NCBI RefSeq assembly: GCF_030177755.1
Contig: NZ_CP126539.1
Location: 3,062,001 to 3,126,000 of the forward strand
Length of the DNA stretch: 64,000 bases
Origin: Devosia sp. RR2S18
Lineage (GTDB): Bacteria > Pseudomonadota > Alphaproteobacteria > Rhizobiales > Devosiaceae
Direction of reading: 5' to 3'
Numbering within the stretch: the stretch's first letter is position 1; the number at the start of each line of letters is the position of its first letter. The notes below the pieces were generated by a model, which worked only from the letters and a program-made list of their open reading frames with translations, was not told the origin of the DNA and did no database searches. The translations under genes and the position numbers were made by a program. Positions 56,139 through 62,797 of this stretch are shown here, one piece after another.

Positions 56139-56701
56139 AGCCGCACCACCTTGTGCCGGGCGACCAGCCGGTCGAACCCGGAGGGCACCACCGCCCCCGA
56201 GCCAGCCATAATCACCGCGTCGCGGTGCTCATGCCAATGCGCCACCAACGCCAGGATCGCCTGGCGCATATCGGCAGGCACGTCTTCGGGTTCGGTGCCG
56301 AAGCCGGCGACATAGTCGATCTCGATGCCATGGCGCTGGCGTTGCACCGGCATGCCCGCAATGGTCGAGGGGAGGAGCAACCGATCCGGTTCGGCCAGGA
56401 ACTGCGCCAGTGGCACCGCATGGCTCACCCCCGCCTCGTCCACCGCGTTGATTTCGCTCAGTGCGATAAAGGGGCTCACCGGCAGCTTGACCGCGCCGCT
56501 CTCGAGCCAGTCGTCGAGCACCACGCGCCAGCTCTGCGCCAGAAGCGCCCGCCCGGTAACCCCCTCGACATGCAGACGCGCGGCACCGATCAGCGTGGCG
56601 ATGAGCCCGTCCTCAGCCCCATCATCCACCTTGAGGAACGCCTTGGCCTCGACAAGCGAAACCGGCTCCTCCGCGGGTCCCGCGAGAAGATAGGATATCA
56701 T
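56135..56701 (-). CDS. Head-tail connector protein (RcGTA g6 homologue)
   Basis: The 188-residue protein starts MISYLLAGPAEEPVSLVEAK, typical of the phage gp6-like connector family, with LIATLIGAARLHVEGVTGRAL (one residue over a helix pair at about 34-54) and a C-terminal helical bundle (about 145-175). It forms the adaptor ring on the portal. It begins after a 246-base gap from the capsid gene that holds repeat element C and another palindrome. The ribosome binding site is weak. Confidence 0.88.
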   Translation of the reverse strand: MISYLLAGPAEEPVSLVEAKAFLKVDDGAEDGLIATLIGAARLHVEGVTGRALLAQSWRVVLDDWLESGAVKLPVSPFIALSEINAVDEAGVSHAVPLAQFLAEPDRLLLPSTIAGMPVQRQRHGIEIDYVAGFGTEPEDVPADMRQAILALVAHWHEHRDAVIMAGSGAVVPSGFDRLVARHKVVRL

Positions 56702-56733
56702 CTGTTTTGCTTTCTATCTGTTGGGGCGGGCTC

Positions 56734-56837
56734 ACCCCCGCCCAGCCTACCCTTCGCGTGGGAGGAGAAGAGAGGCACCGATTTGGCGACAACCGCGATC
56801 AGTCCCTCCCCCTCGCAGGGGGAGGCTAGGTGGAGGT
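56734..56837. repeat. Two-hairpin intergenic element, copy C
   Basis: This element of about 104 bp is the most diverged full copy. The right end forms a perfect 9-base stem CCTCCCCCT/AGGGGGAGG at 56805-56825 and continues CTAGGTGGAGGT. The left end ACCCCCGCCCAGCCTACCCT pairs with it imperfectly. It lies between the capsid gene and the gp6 connector gene. Confidence 0.75.
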
Positions 56838-56890
56838 CCCTCTAGGATGCCGCCGCAAACTGGCGTTCGTCAGCCTGCGTCAGATGGAGT

Positions 56891-56921
56891 GGAGGGCCGA
56901 GCACCGGAGCACAGGCCCTCC
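56891..56921. other. Inverted repeat downstream of the capsid gene
   Basis: The perfect 8-base arms GGAGGGCC/GGCCCTCC flank 15 bases and lie 27-57 bases after the capsid stop codon. There is no T run, so it is not a classical terminator. It might protect or process the capsid mRNA. Confidence 0.45.
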
Positions 56922-56947
56922 GCTCAAGCTGGCCAGGATCACAAAAG

Positions 56948-58168
56948 TCAGGAAGCGGCGAACTTCAGCAGCTTGATCGCGTCATAATCCGCAATCCCGC
57001 CGCCCACGCGCTTGGTCGTATAGAACAGCACATAGGTCTTGGAGCTGAACGGGTCGCGCAGGACGCTCACGCCTTGCCGGTCGACGATCAGATAGCCGCG
57101 CCGGAAATCGCCGAACGCCACCGAAAACGAATTGGCCGCGATGTTGGGCATGTCCTCGGCTTCGACCAGGTCAAAGCCCATGAACTTGGCCCGCCCATCG
57201 GCGCTCGCGGCGGGCTGCCAGAGATAATTGCCGTCAGCGTCCTTGAGCTTCCTTACCGTGCCCTGCACCTTGCGGTTCATCAGCCAGCTGGCATTCTGCC
57301 GGTAGCCGGCCTTGAGCGCATAAACGAGGTCGATCAGCACGTCGCTGGCATTGGCACCCGGCAGCGCTCCGGCAGCACCCGTCGCCACATAGCCCATATT
57401 GCCCCAGCTCCAGCCCGCCTCTGGCACCGTGGTGGCCGTCAAGAATCCCTTGGGCTTGTTGACGCCATCGCCGGTGACAAAGGCGGTGGTCTCCTGCGCG
57501 GCAAAGGCGGCGTTGACCTCATCGGCAATCCACTGCCCCACATCCACCGCGGCATCGTCGAGAAAGGCCGAAGTCGCCGCCGGCATGGCGTAGAGCTCCA
57601 TGGTGGGGTAGCTCAGCTCGGCCAGGGTCTGACTCGCGGTGGTTGGCCGCGCCGCCGTCTCCCCCACCCAGCCCACCGCCGGCCCGGTCACCGAGATCGG
57701 GCGCTTATAGACACTGCCCGAGACCTGCCGCACCCCGGCAATGGAGCGGATCGGCGACACCGCACTCATCAGCCGCGTGATTTCGGCCTCGGTCTCGCCG
57801 GGCACCACGAAGCCGCCATCGGCATTGACGCCGCTCGACAGCGCCTTTTCCTCGCCACGCTTTACATAGGCCGAGAACGCCTCCTTGTATTCGCCGTCCG
57901 GCAGTGCCCCCTTGCCGTCCAGCACGGGGCGACTGCGGTCAGCCAGGGCGCGGTCCATCGCGGCCTTCTGCCCATCGAGTACGGCGTTGAGCCGGTCGAG
58001 CTTGCCTTCCAGCAAGCCATCGGCGCTACCGCGCTTTTCCAGTTCGCCCAGGCGCTGGTCGTTGGTGGCCTTGAACTCCTCGAAGGCGCGCGAAAAATCG
58101 GCGAAGAGCGCGGCAATATCGCTCCCCGCGCCGGCCTTGGTCTCAAGGCCGTCACTGGTCATGTCCAT
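56948..58168 (-). CDS. HK97-family major capsid protein (RcGTA g5 homologue)
   Basis: The 406-residue protein has an N-terminal helical scaffold part (about 1-100) rich in charged residues that the prohead protease would remove, then the HK97 fold with VPGETEAEITRLMSAVSPIR, AWLMNRKVQGTVRKLKD-like NASWLMNRKVQGTVRKL, and FGDFRRGYLIVDRQGV near the C-terminus. The ATG at 58168 was preferred over one at 58213 because an AGGACAG site precedes it. It begins 10 bases after the protease gene. Confidence 0.95.
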   Translation of the reverse strand: MDMTSDGLETKAGAGSDIAALFADFSRAFEEFKATNDQRLGELEKRGSADGLLEGKLDRLNAVLDGQKAAMDRALADRSRPVLDGKGALPDGEYKEAFSAYVKRGEEKALSSGVNADGGFVVPGETEAEITRLMSAVSPIRSIAGVRQVSGSVYKRPISVTGPAVGWVGETAARPTTASQTLAELSYPTMELYAMPAATSAFLDDAAVDVGQWIADEVNAAFAAQETTAFVTGDGVNKPKGFLTATTVPEAGWSWGNMGYVATGAAGALPGANASDVLIDLVYALKAGYRQNASWLMNRKVQGTVRKLKDADGNYLWQPAASADGRAKFMGFDLVEAEDMPNIAANSFSVAFGDFRRGYLIVDRQGVSVLRDPFSSKTYVLFYTTKRVGGGIADYDAIKLLKFAAS

Positions 58169-58178
58169 GAAGCTGTCC

Positions 58179-58664
58179 TTATGACTTGCGGATGGTCTGG
58201 GTCGCCGCCGCAATGGCCGCGCCGGTTCGAAGCGATGACGGCGCGATCCGCGCGTCTTCCATCATCGGAAAAGTGACGATCGAAACCTCGTAGAGGTCGA
58301 TCTCGTGGAGCCGTCGGCGCCCGGTCCCCGGCTCGCGCGTCGCCCGCACCGTGCGGAAGCCGATCGACAGCCCATCAAGTGCACCGGTTTCGATCAGCCG
58401 CCGCAGCGCATCGGCCCGGGGCACGCCTGGCACCAGCCGCCCCGACACGAATAGGCCGTGGCGATCCTCGCCCAAGGCCTCCCACTGCCCCACCACTTCC
58501 TTGGGGTCGTGCTGGAAGAGGAGGCGAATGCGGCCGCGCCTTTTGGTGAGGCTCTGCCGAAAGGCGCCGGGCAGCACCACGTCGCCCCCGGCGTCAAGCC
58601 GGTTGAACACGCTGGCGTAGCCGGAGAACCGCCCCTCGGCATCGATGGAGATGGCCCCACTCAC
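58179..58664 (-). CDS. HK97-family prohead protease (RcGTA g4 homologue)
   Basis: The 161-residue serine protease has the U35 pattern: SGYASVFNRLDAGGDVVLPG near the start, the catalytic His in RLLFQHDPKEVVG, and the serine in LDGLSIGFR. It trims the capsid scaffold. The start is the GTG at 58664, whose GTGA overlaps the stop of the 41-residue upstream gene; the frame is open further up, but that sequence is coding in another frame. Confidence 0.93.
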   Translation of the reverse strand: MSGAISIDAEGRFSGYASVFNRLDAGGDVVLPGAFRQSLTKRRGRIRLLFQHDPKEVVGQWEALGEDRHGLFVSGRLVPGVPRADALRRLIETGALDGLSIGFRTVRATREPGTGRRRLHEIDLYEVSIVTFPMMEDARIAPSSLRTGAAIAAATQTIRKS

Positions 58665-58786
58665 GGCTTGCCCACCGGCTTGGGCGGCTTGATGCCTCCC
58701 TTTATCGTTGCCAGCGTTCCCGCCAAATTCCAAGCAAACTGCCGAAACGTCTGCTGCGCCACCACCCGAGTGTCCTTCTTGCCCAT
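58661..58786 (-). CDS. 41-residue basic protein upstream of the prohead protease
   Basis: The ATG at 58786 lies 5 bases after the stop of the preceding small gene, and its stop overlaps the GTG of the protease gene by 4 bases. This coupling on both sides supports translation. The product is basic (many Lys and Arg), with a short Gly/Ala/Thr hydrophobic middle and a proline-lysine tail. No family is recognised. Its position fits the small head-formation gene found between portal and protease in RcGTA, but similarity cannot be shown. Confidence 0.6.
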   Translation of the reverse strand: MGKKDTRVVAQQTFRQFAWNLAGTLATIKGGIKPPKPVGKP

Positions 58787-58791
58787 GGGCT

Positions 58792-58980
58792 TCAATCCCG
58801 CTTGTTGAACAATTGGTTGAGCGTGGCGATCTCCTGCACGAAGTCGTTGAAGCGCCGGTTCGCCCCCGCCAGCTCCTTGAGGCTCCACACGAGCAAGCCG
58901 CTCGCCCCGCTCGCCCATAAAAACAGCGCCAGATGCGCCAGATCCCCCCGCTCGACGACGGATTTTGTCAGCTCGTCCAT
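58792..58980 (-). CDS. Small membrane protein in the GTA cluster (62 residues)
   Basis: The 62-residue protein starts MDELTKSVVERGDLAHLALF, has one hydrophobic segment (about 15-34) with small residues that could pack in a membrane, and an amphipathic C-terminus with FNDFVQEIATLNQLF. It is not a known structural protein. It lies between portal and protease genes and is coupled to the 41-residue gene by a 5-base gap. An in-frame ATG at 58998 would add six residues. Confidence 0.65.
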   Translation of the reverse strand: MDELTKSVVERGDLAHLALFLWASGASGLLVWSLKELAGANRRFNDFVQEIATLNQLFNKRD

Positions 58981-59004
58981 GGTGTTGTTCCTCTTCACCT
59001 CACA

Positions 59005-59082
59005 GTGTCATCCCCGCGAAAGGGGGGACCTCTGTTCGGTCTGGTAACGGCAACAGGGGTTCCCGCTTGCAGGGGATGACAC
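59005..59082. repeat. REP-like inverted repeat with GTGTCATCCCC arms
   Basis: Perfect 11-base arms GTGTCATCCCC (59005-59015) and GGGGATGACAC (59072-59082) enclose a second, imperfect pairing. The core CCCCGCGAAAGGGGGG is close to palindromes CCCGCGAAAGCGGGG that recur in many alphaproteobacterial genomes. It fills the 112-base gap after the portal gene. Confidence 0.75.
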
Positions 59083-59092
59083 CCCGGTGGCA

Positions 59093-60243
59093 CTAGACGC
59101 CCAGCATCGTCCGCTTCTCCGCGTCGCTCAAAAACGCCGCGGCCCCCACGCGCGCCCACAGCGCCGCACGGTCCTCTGCAAGTGCTTCCACCGCGTCGAA
59201 GTCCGGCTCTACCTTGGCGCCGTCGAAGGCGGGCCCCAGCCAGCCGGTCAGCTCATCCGCCACCCGCACCACCAGGGGGATCAGCGTCTGCCGCCAGAGC
59301 GCCCGGTTGGCCTCGGCGAGGTTGGCATAGGTGTTGTCGCCGGGAATACCGAGCAGCATGGGCGGCACCCCGAAGGCAGCGCGATCTCGCGCGCCGCGGC
59401 GTGCTTGGCCTCGATGAAATCCATATCGCGCGGTGTCAGCGCCAGCGCCTTCCAGTCGAGCCCGCCTTCAAGCAGCATCGGCCGCCCGGCATTGGCCGCG
59501 CCGGAGAAGTTCTCCTCGAGCTCGCTCTTGAGCCGCTCGAATTGCTCGGCTGACAGACTCGCGCCGCCCGCCTGGTAGACCAGCGCGCCGCTGGGCCGCG
59601 CCGCATTGTCGAGTAGTGCCTTGTTCCACTGGCTGGCCGCGTTGTGGATGTCGAGGCTGGTCTGCGCCGCAGCCAGCGGCGCCATGCCGTAGTGGTCGTC
59701 CATGGGGTGGAACAACGCCAGATGCAGCACCTGGGCTACCGGCCCACTATCCTGGCGCAGCCGCACCGTCCGGCCGCCAGCGGTGTAGTCATATGCCTCA
59801 GGCCAACCATCGGCGCTAGCCACCACCTGCATGCGGTCGGGCCGCAGCCCGAACAGCGCCCGCACCTCGCCGTCGACCACACCAGCCTGCAAAAAGGCAT
59901 TCCCCGCCGTCTGCAGATAGGCATAGACGGCCTCAAGCATTTCCCCGCCCGATTGCCGTCCATTGGGGCGCGCCAGCAGGTGCTCCAGCGGATGGTTCTC
60001 CACCCGTTTGCCGCCTTCTGTGATGCACAACGGCACCCGGTTGGCCGTCTCAGCGATCAGCCGCACGCAGCGATAAACCACCGGATTGCGCTGAAAGCCC
60101 TGGTTGACCAGGCTGGCAAAGCCGCGCTGGCTCCAACTGGCTGCGCCCAGCTGGCTCAGCGTCACCAGGCTATGTCCGGCAAAATCCTTGCGTTCGGGCA
60201 CGGCTGAGCGCCCGCTGCGGAGGCGGTTGAACCAGTTCGGCAT
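59093..60243 (-). pseudogene. Phage portal protein (RcGTA g3 homologue), frameshifted
   Basis: The first 289 codons from 60243 encode the N-terminal and central parts of an HK97-type portal protein, including NPVVYRCVRLIAETANRVPL. The frame then breaks near 59377: after HAAAREIAL it reads PSGCRPCC, while the next frame continues with the expected family sequence VPPMLLGIPGDNTYANLAEA and runs to a stop at 59093. The base pattern is explained by loss of one base (GGCC to GGC on the plus strand at about 59377). A complete portal of about 383 residues would result from restoring it. It could be a sequencing error or a real mutation that would block packaging. The rest of the cluster looks intact. 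Confidence 0.88.
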
Positions 60244-60261
60244 GAAGGTAAATCCCGTTCT

Positions 60262-60278
60262 GCCCCGCTTTCGCGGGC
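60262..60278. repeat. Short CCCGC-TTTC-GCGGG palindrome
   Basis: A 5-base stem CCCGC/GCGGG with a 4-base loop shares its core with the repeat at 59005-59082. It lies between the portal start and the upstream terminator. Confidence 0.5.
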
Positions 60279-60284
60279 ACCAAC

Positions 60285-60311
60285 AAAAAAGCCCCGGCTA
60301 TTGCCAGGGCT
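60285..60311 (-). terminator. Intrinsic terminator inside the GTA cluster
   Basis: On the minus strand the 9-base stem AGCCCTGGC/GCCGGGGCT (one G-U pair) with a 4-base loop is followed by six T. It lies 26 bases after the stop of the 41-residue membrane protein gene and 42 bases before the portal start, so it would separate terminase transcripts from portal transcripts unless read through. Confidence 0.8.
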
Positions 60312-60336
60312 CGATCAATTCAGGGATGGCGCGCTG

Positions 60337-60462
60337 TTACTCGGCCGGGTGGTGGCCGTGCCGGTGGCGCAGCTCGCGCATGTGCAGCCACGCGCCGCCC
60401 CAGCCGATGGCCACCACGGCCGCCGGCATGACCAGAAATGCGAAAATCTCGATGAAGCTCAT
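60337..60462 (-). CDS. 41-residue membrane protein in the GTA cluster
   Basis: The ATG at 60462 overlaps the stop of the preceding gene (ATGA) and follows a GGAGGAC ribosome site inside that gene. The product has one hydrophobic helix (about 4-24: IEIFAFLVMPAAVVAIGWGG) and a histidine-rich C-terminus (RHRHGHHPAE). No family is recognised. The pair with the 76-residue gene suggests a two-component membrane function; a holin is possible but not shown. Confidence 0.65.
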   Translation of the reverse strand: MSFIEIFAFLVMPAAVVAIGWGGAWLHMRELRHRHGHHPAE

Positions 60463-60689
60463 GATTTCAGTCCTCCAAGGACGAACCTTGCCCCCAAATG
60501 TAGGGCAACCGCGGCCAAAAGCCAAATCACGCCGCCCAGAGCAAACGTCCAGGGCGTGACCGCCGTTCCCGAGGCGCCATAGATGACGGCGGCGATCGGC
60601 GCCAAGAGCCCCACCGTCACGCAGGCTGTCGAGGCCCGGTCCAGCGCGTTGGCCAGCAATTTGGTGCGTTCGTTTTCCACCAGACTCAT
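60459..60689 (-). CDS. 76-residue membrane protein in the GTA cluster
   Basis: The product has two hydrophobic helices (about 22-40 and 48-70: TFALGGVIWLLAAVALHLGA) separated by a short loop, with a charged N-terminus. Small size and two membrane segments resemble class II holins, but no family motif is seen. It lies between the large terminase and the portal gene, 38 bases downstream of terminase, and overlaps the next gene by 4 bases. Confidence 0.68.
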   Translation of the reverse strand: MSLVENERTKLLANALDRASTACVTVGLLAPIAAVIYGASGTAVTPWTFALGGVIWLLAAVALHLGARFVLGGLKS

Positions 60690-60727
60690 GATTTCACCCT
60701 AGCAGTCGCACCCACTGTCGGCACCAC

Positions 60728-61963
60728 CTAAAGCCCGCGAATGCGGGGACGTCGCTCGTCCAGCACCAGCTCGGTCAAAGCCCAGACCAACGCATCCACG
60801 CGGTCAGGCGAATGCCCGCCGCTGCGCCCATCGGCGCCAAAGGCACACATTTCGTCTTCCAGCGCCACGAGCCCCGCCGCATGCTGCACGAGGCCCCGCG
60901 CATAAAGCGCTGCCACGGGTTCTGCCCGCAGCCACTTGCCGCGTGTCGCCCGCACAGTTCGCACCGGCACCGCCGGATCGACTTGCGCCAGCACCGAGCG
61001 GACAAGGTCACCGCCCTGGTTCACCTCCACCACAATGGCGTCGGCACTGTGGGCATGAAAGGCGCGAACCGCCCGTCGGGCCCAGTCGAGCGGCGCGGCC
61101 TGACGCAAGGTCGCATCCTCCAGCACCACCGCCCCCTCGCCCAGCCGCCCCGCCACGACGATCCCGCAGGCGTCCGAGCGTTCCGTGCCGGTCACCGGCG
61201 GGTCCACCGCCACCACGATGCGCCCCATTTCGCCACCGCCAAAGAGCTGGAACATGCTGCGTCGCCACAGCGCCCCGGGCAGGTCCTCGATCAGTTCGCC
61301 GTCCAGTTCCTGCCGCCCCAGCACCGTGCCGCGATAGCGCGCCACGACGGCGTCAAGGAAGGTGGGAGCTAGATTGAGCTTATTGGCGTCCGTCACCATG
61401 CGAGTCACGACCGTCCGATGATCGCGCAAGAGCCGCTTGATCAGCTTGGTCGGCCGTGGCGTTGTCGTTGCAAGTTGCCGCGGTCGATGCCCCAGCCGCA
61501 GGCCGAACTGCAGCATGTCCCAGGCTGCCTCCCCGTCAGGCCATTTGGCCACCTCGTCACACCAGGCCGCCGCGAATTGCGGTCCCCGGAACCGGTCCGG
61601 CTCAGATCCAGAAAGAACTGTCGCTTCCACGCCATTTGCCCAGGTAAGGAGGTTCCCGCGCAGCTGGGGACGTTCATCGGGTGGGTGAACACGCATCAGC
61701 CCACTCTCGCCTTTCACCATGATAGAGATTGCCTCGGTCATGGTTTCCCCGACCAGGGCAATCGGGGTCACACCCTCCTCCACCAAGGATCGAACCCACT
61801 CGGCTCCCGCGCGAGTCTTTCCCGAGCCGCGGCCACCCATCAGGAGCCAGGTCGTCCAGTCGTCTGGCGGGGGCAATTGTTGGTCTCGTGCCCAGAACTG
61901 CCAGTCGAACTTGAGCAGGTCGATTTCGCCGTTGTTCAACCAGCAAACATCATCCCACATCAT
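60728..61963 (-). CDS. Large terminase subunit (RcGTA g2 homologue)
   Basis: The 411-residue packaging ATPase/nuclease has the Walker A variant LLMGGRGSGKTRAGAEWV (about 41-58), a Walker B region with FAAAWCDEVAKW (Asp-Glu pair), and the RNase-H-like nuclease domain starting near IVVAVDPPVTG, with a second acidic cluster VVEVNQGGD. It pulls DNA into the capsid. The ATG at 61963 overlaps the end of the upstream gene; a TTG at 61984 and the next codon ATG at 61960 are alternatives. Motifs are intact. Confidence 0.95.
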   Translation of the reverse strand: MMWDDVCWLNNGEIDLLKFDWQFWARDQQLPPPDDWTTWLLMGGRGSGKTRAGAEWVRSLVEEGVTPIALVGETMTEAISIMVKGESGLMRVHPPDERPQLRGNLLTWANGVEATVLSGSEPDRFRGPQFAAAWCDEVAKWPDGEAAWDMLQFGLRLGHRPRQLATTTPRPTKLIKRLLRDHRTVVTRMVTDANKLNLAPTFLDAVVARYRGTVLGRQELDGELIEDLPGALWRRSMFQLFGGGEMGRIVVAVDPPVTGTERSDACGIVVAGRLGEGAVVLEDATLRQAAPLDWARRAVRAFHAHSADAIVVEVNQGGDLVRSVLAQVDPAVPVRTVRATRGKWLRAEPVAALYARGLVQHAAGLVALEDEMCAFGADGRSGGHSPDRVDALVWALTELVLDERRPRIRGL

Positions 61964-62390
61964 TGCGCCGGGTAAGCTGCTCAATGCGCTTGGCGACCTT
62001 CCGGCGCAGTTCGGTCAGGTCCTTCTGCGCGGGTCTTTGTGCTGCATCTGCTTTTTCCAGCTCCATTAGCTTCTCCATGGTTTTGGCCATTGTGCCGAGC
62101 AGCGCGGCCTCCTTGTCGACTGGTTCCTTCATCTGCTTCTCCAGGATGGATAATTGCAGGGCCAACACCCGCATCATCTTGGCTATTAGAGTGCCGCGCT
62201 CGATTTTGCGGGCGCTGCGCTTGACCCAGTTCTCCCTCTCGCGCCGATAGCGCAACTTGCCTTCGCTCACCCCAAAACGGGCTCGTAGCTCCGCCTCGGT
62301 CTCGTCGCGGGCTTCATAGGCGATCCGTAGGCCATGCCAGTCGACTTCACTCGCCTCGTCCCCACCCTCCTCACCTACCCGATGAATCAT
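61950..62390 (-). CDS. Putative small terminase-like protein (RcGTA g1 position)
   Basis: The 146-residue protein has an N-terminal helix-turn-helix (RIAYEARDETEAELRARFGV and SEGKLRYRRERENWV, about 20-56) followed by long charged helices (about 65-140) that could form a coiled coil. This suits a DNA-recognising small terminase. It overlaps the large terminase gene. The frame stays open into the divergent KTSC gene, so the ATG at 62390 was chosen; its ribosome binding site is weak. It is the first gene of the GTA cluster. Confidence 0.75.
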   Translation of the reverse strand: MIHRVGEEGGDEASEVDWHGLRIAYEARDETEAELRARFGVSEGKLRYRRERENWVKRSARKIERGTLIAKMMRVLALQLSILEKQMKEPVDKEAALLGTMAKTMEKLMELEKADAAQRPAQKDLTELRRKVAKRIEQLTRRNDVG

Positions 62391-62478
62391 TTGTGAATCG
62401 ATCTTAACGATTTGCAGGAACTCCTTGGAATCGAGCAGGATTCGTCCATGCGGAGTCAGCGACCCGAGGAGGTCCCCC
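62391..62478. promoter_or_regulatory. Divergent promoter region of the GTA cluster and the KTSC gene
   Basis: Only 88 bases separate the two divergent starts. The GTA promoter would have to lie here or inside the KTSC gene. A TTAACGATT word and an inverted repeat GAATC-N6-GATTC are visible. No full CtrA, GafA or other consensus can be claimed by eye. Confidence 0.4.
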
Positions 62479-62724
62479 ATGTCATCCGCAATTCGTCACA
62501 TCCACTACAAGCCCGAGCTCGAGGAACTCTCGGTCTGGTTCGGGCCCGAGGGCCGGCGCTACAAATATTTCGGTGTGCCGTCCGCCCTCTACGACGCTTT
62601 GCGCCAGGCGCCCTCACGAGGGCGCTTTTTCAATGAGTCGATCCGGGGGCGCTTTGAATGTCGCCTCGTCGACCCGTCCGAGAAGCGCAACCGCCGTTGG
62701 CAGGCCCTGCGATCAGCTTCGTGA
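62479..62724 (+). CDS. KTSC domain-containing protein
   Basis: The 81-residue protein is a single KTSC domain: it starts MSSAIRHIHYKPELEELSVW and continues with YKYFGVPSALYDALRQAPSR and FFNESIRGRFECRLV (about 28-62). KTSC proteins are small and of unknown biochemical role, sometimes fused or adjacent to nucleic-acid and phage functions. The ATG at 62479 follows GAGGAGGT. It diverges from the first GTA gene, so it may share control with it. Confidence 0.85.
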   Translation: MSSAIRHIHYKPELEELSVWFGPEGRRYKYFGVPSALYDALRQAPSRGRFFNESIRGRFECRLVDPSEKRNRRWQALRSAS

Positions 62725-62797
62725 CCCAGTTTCGTGATTATGCCTGAACCATAGCATGCCCCCGTGACGCGGGGATAAGATGGATAAGTGGTATAAC

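Noticed and set aside
59093..59368. Separate 91-residue gene downstream of the portal
   Set aside because: Its sequence is the expected portal C-terminus in another frame, so it is treated as part of a frameshifted portal gene.
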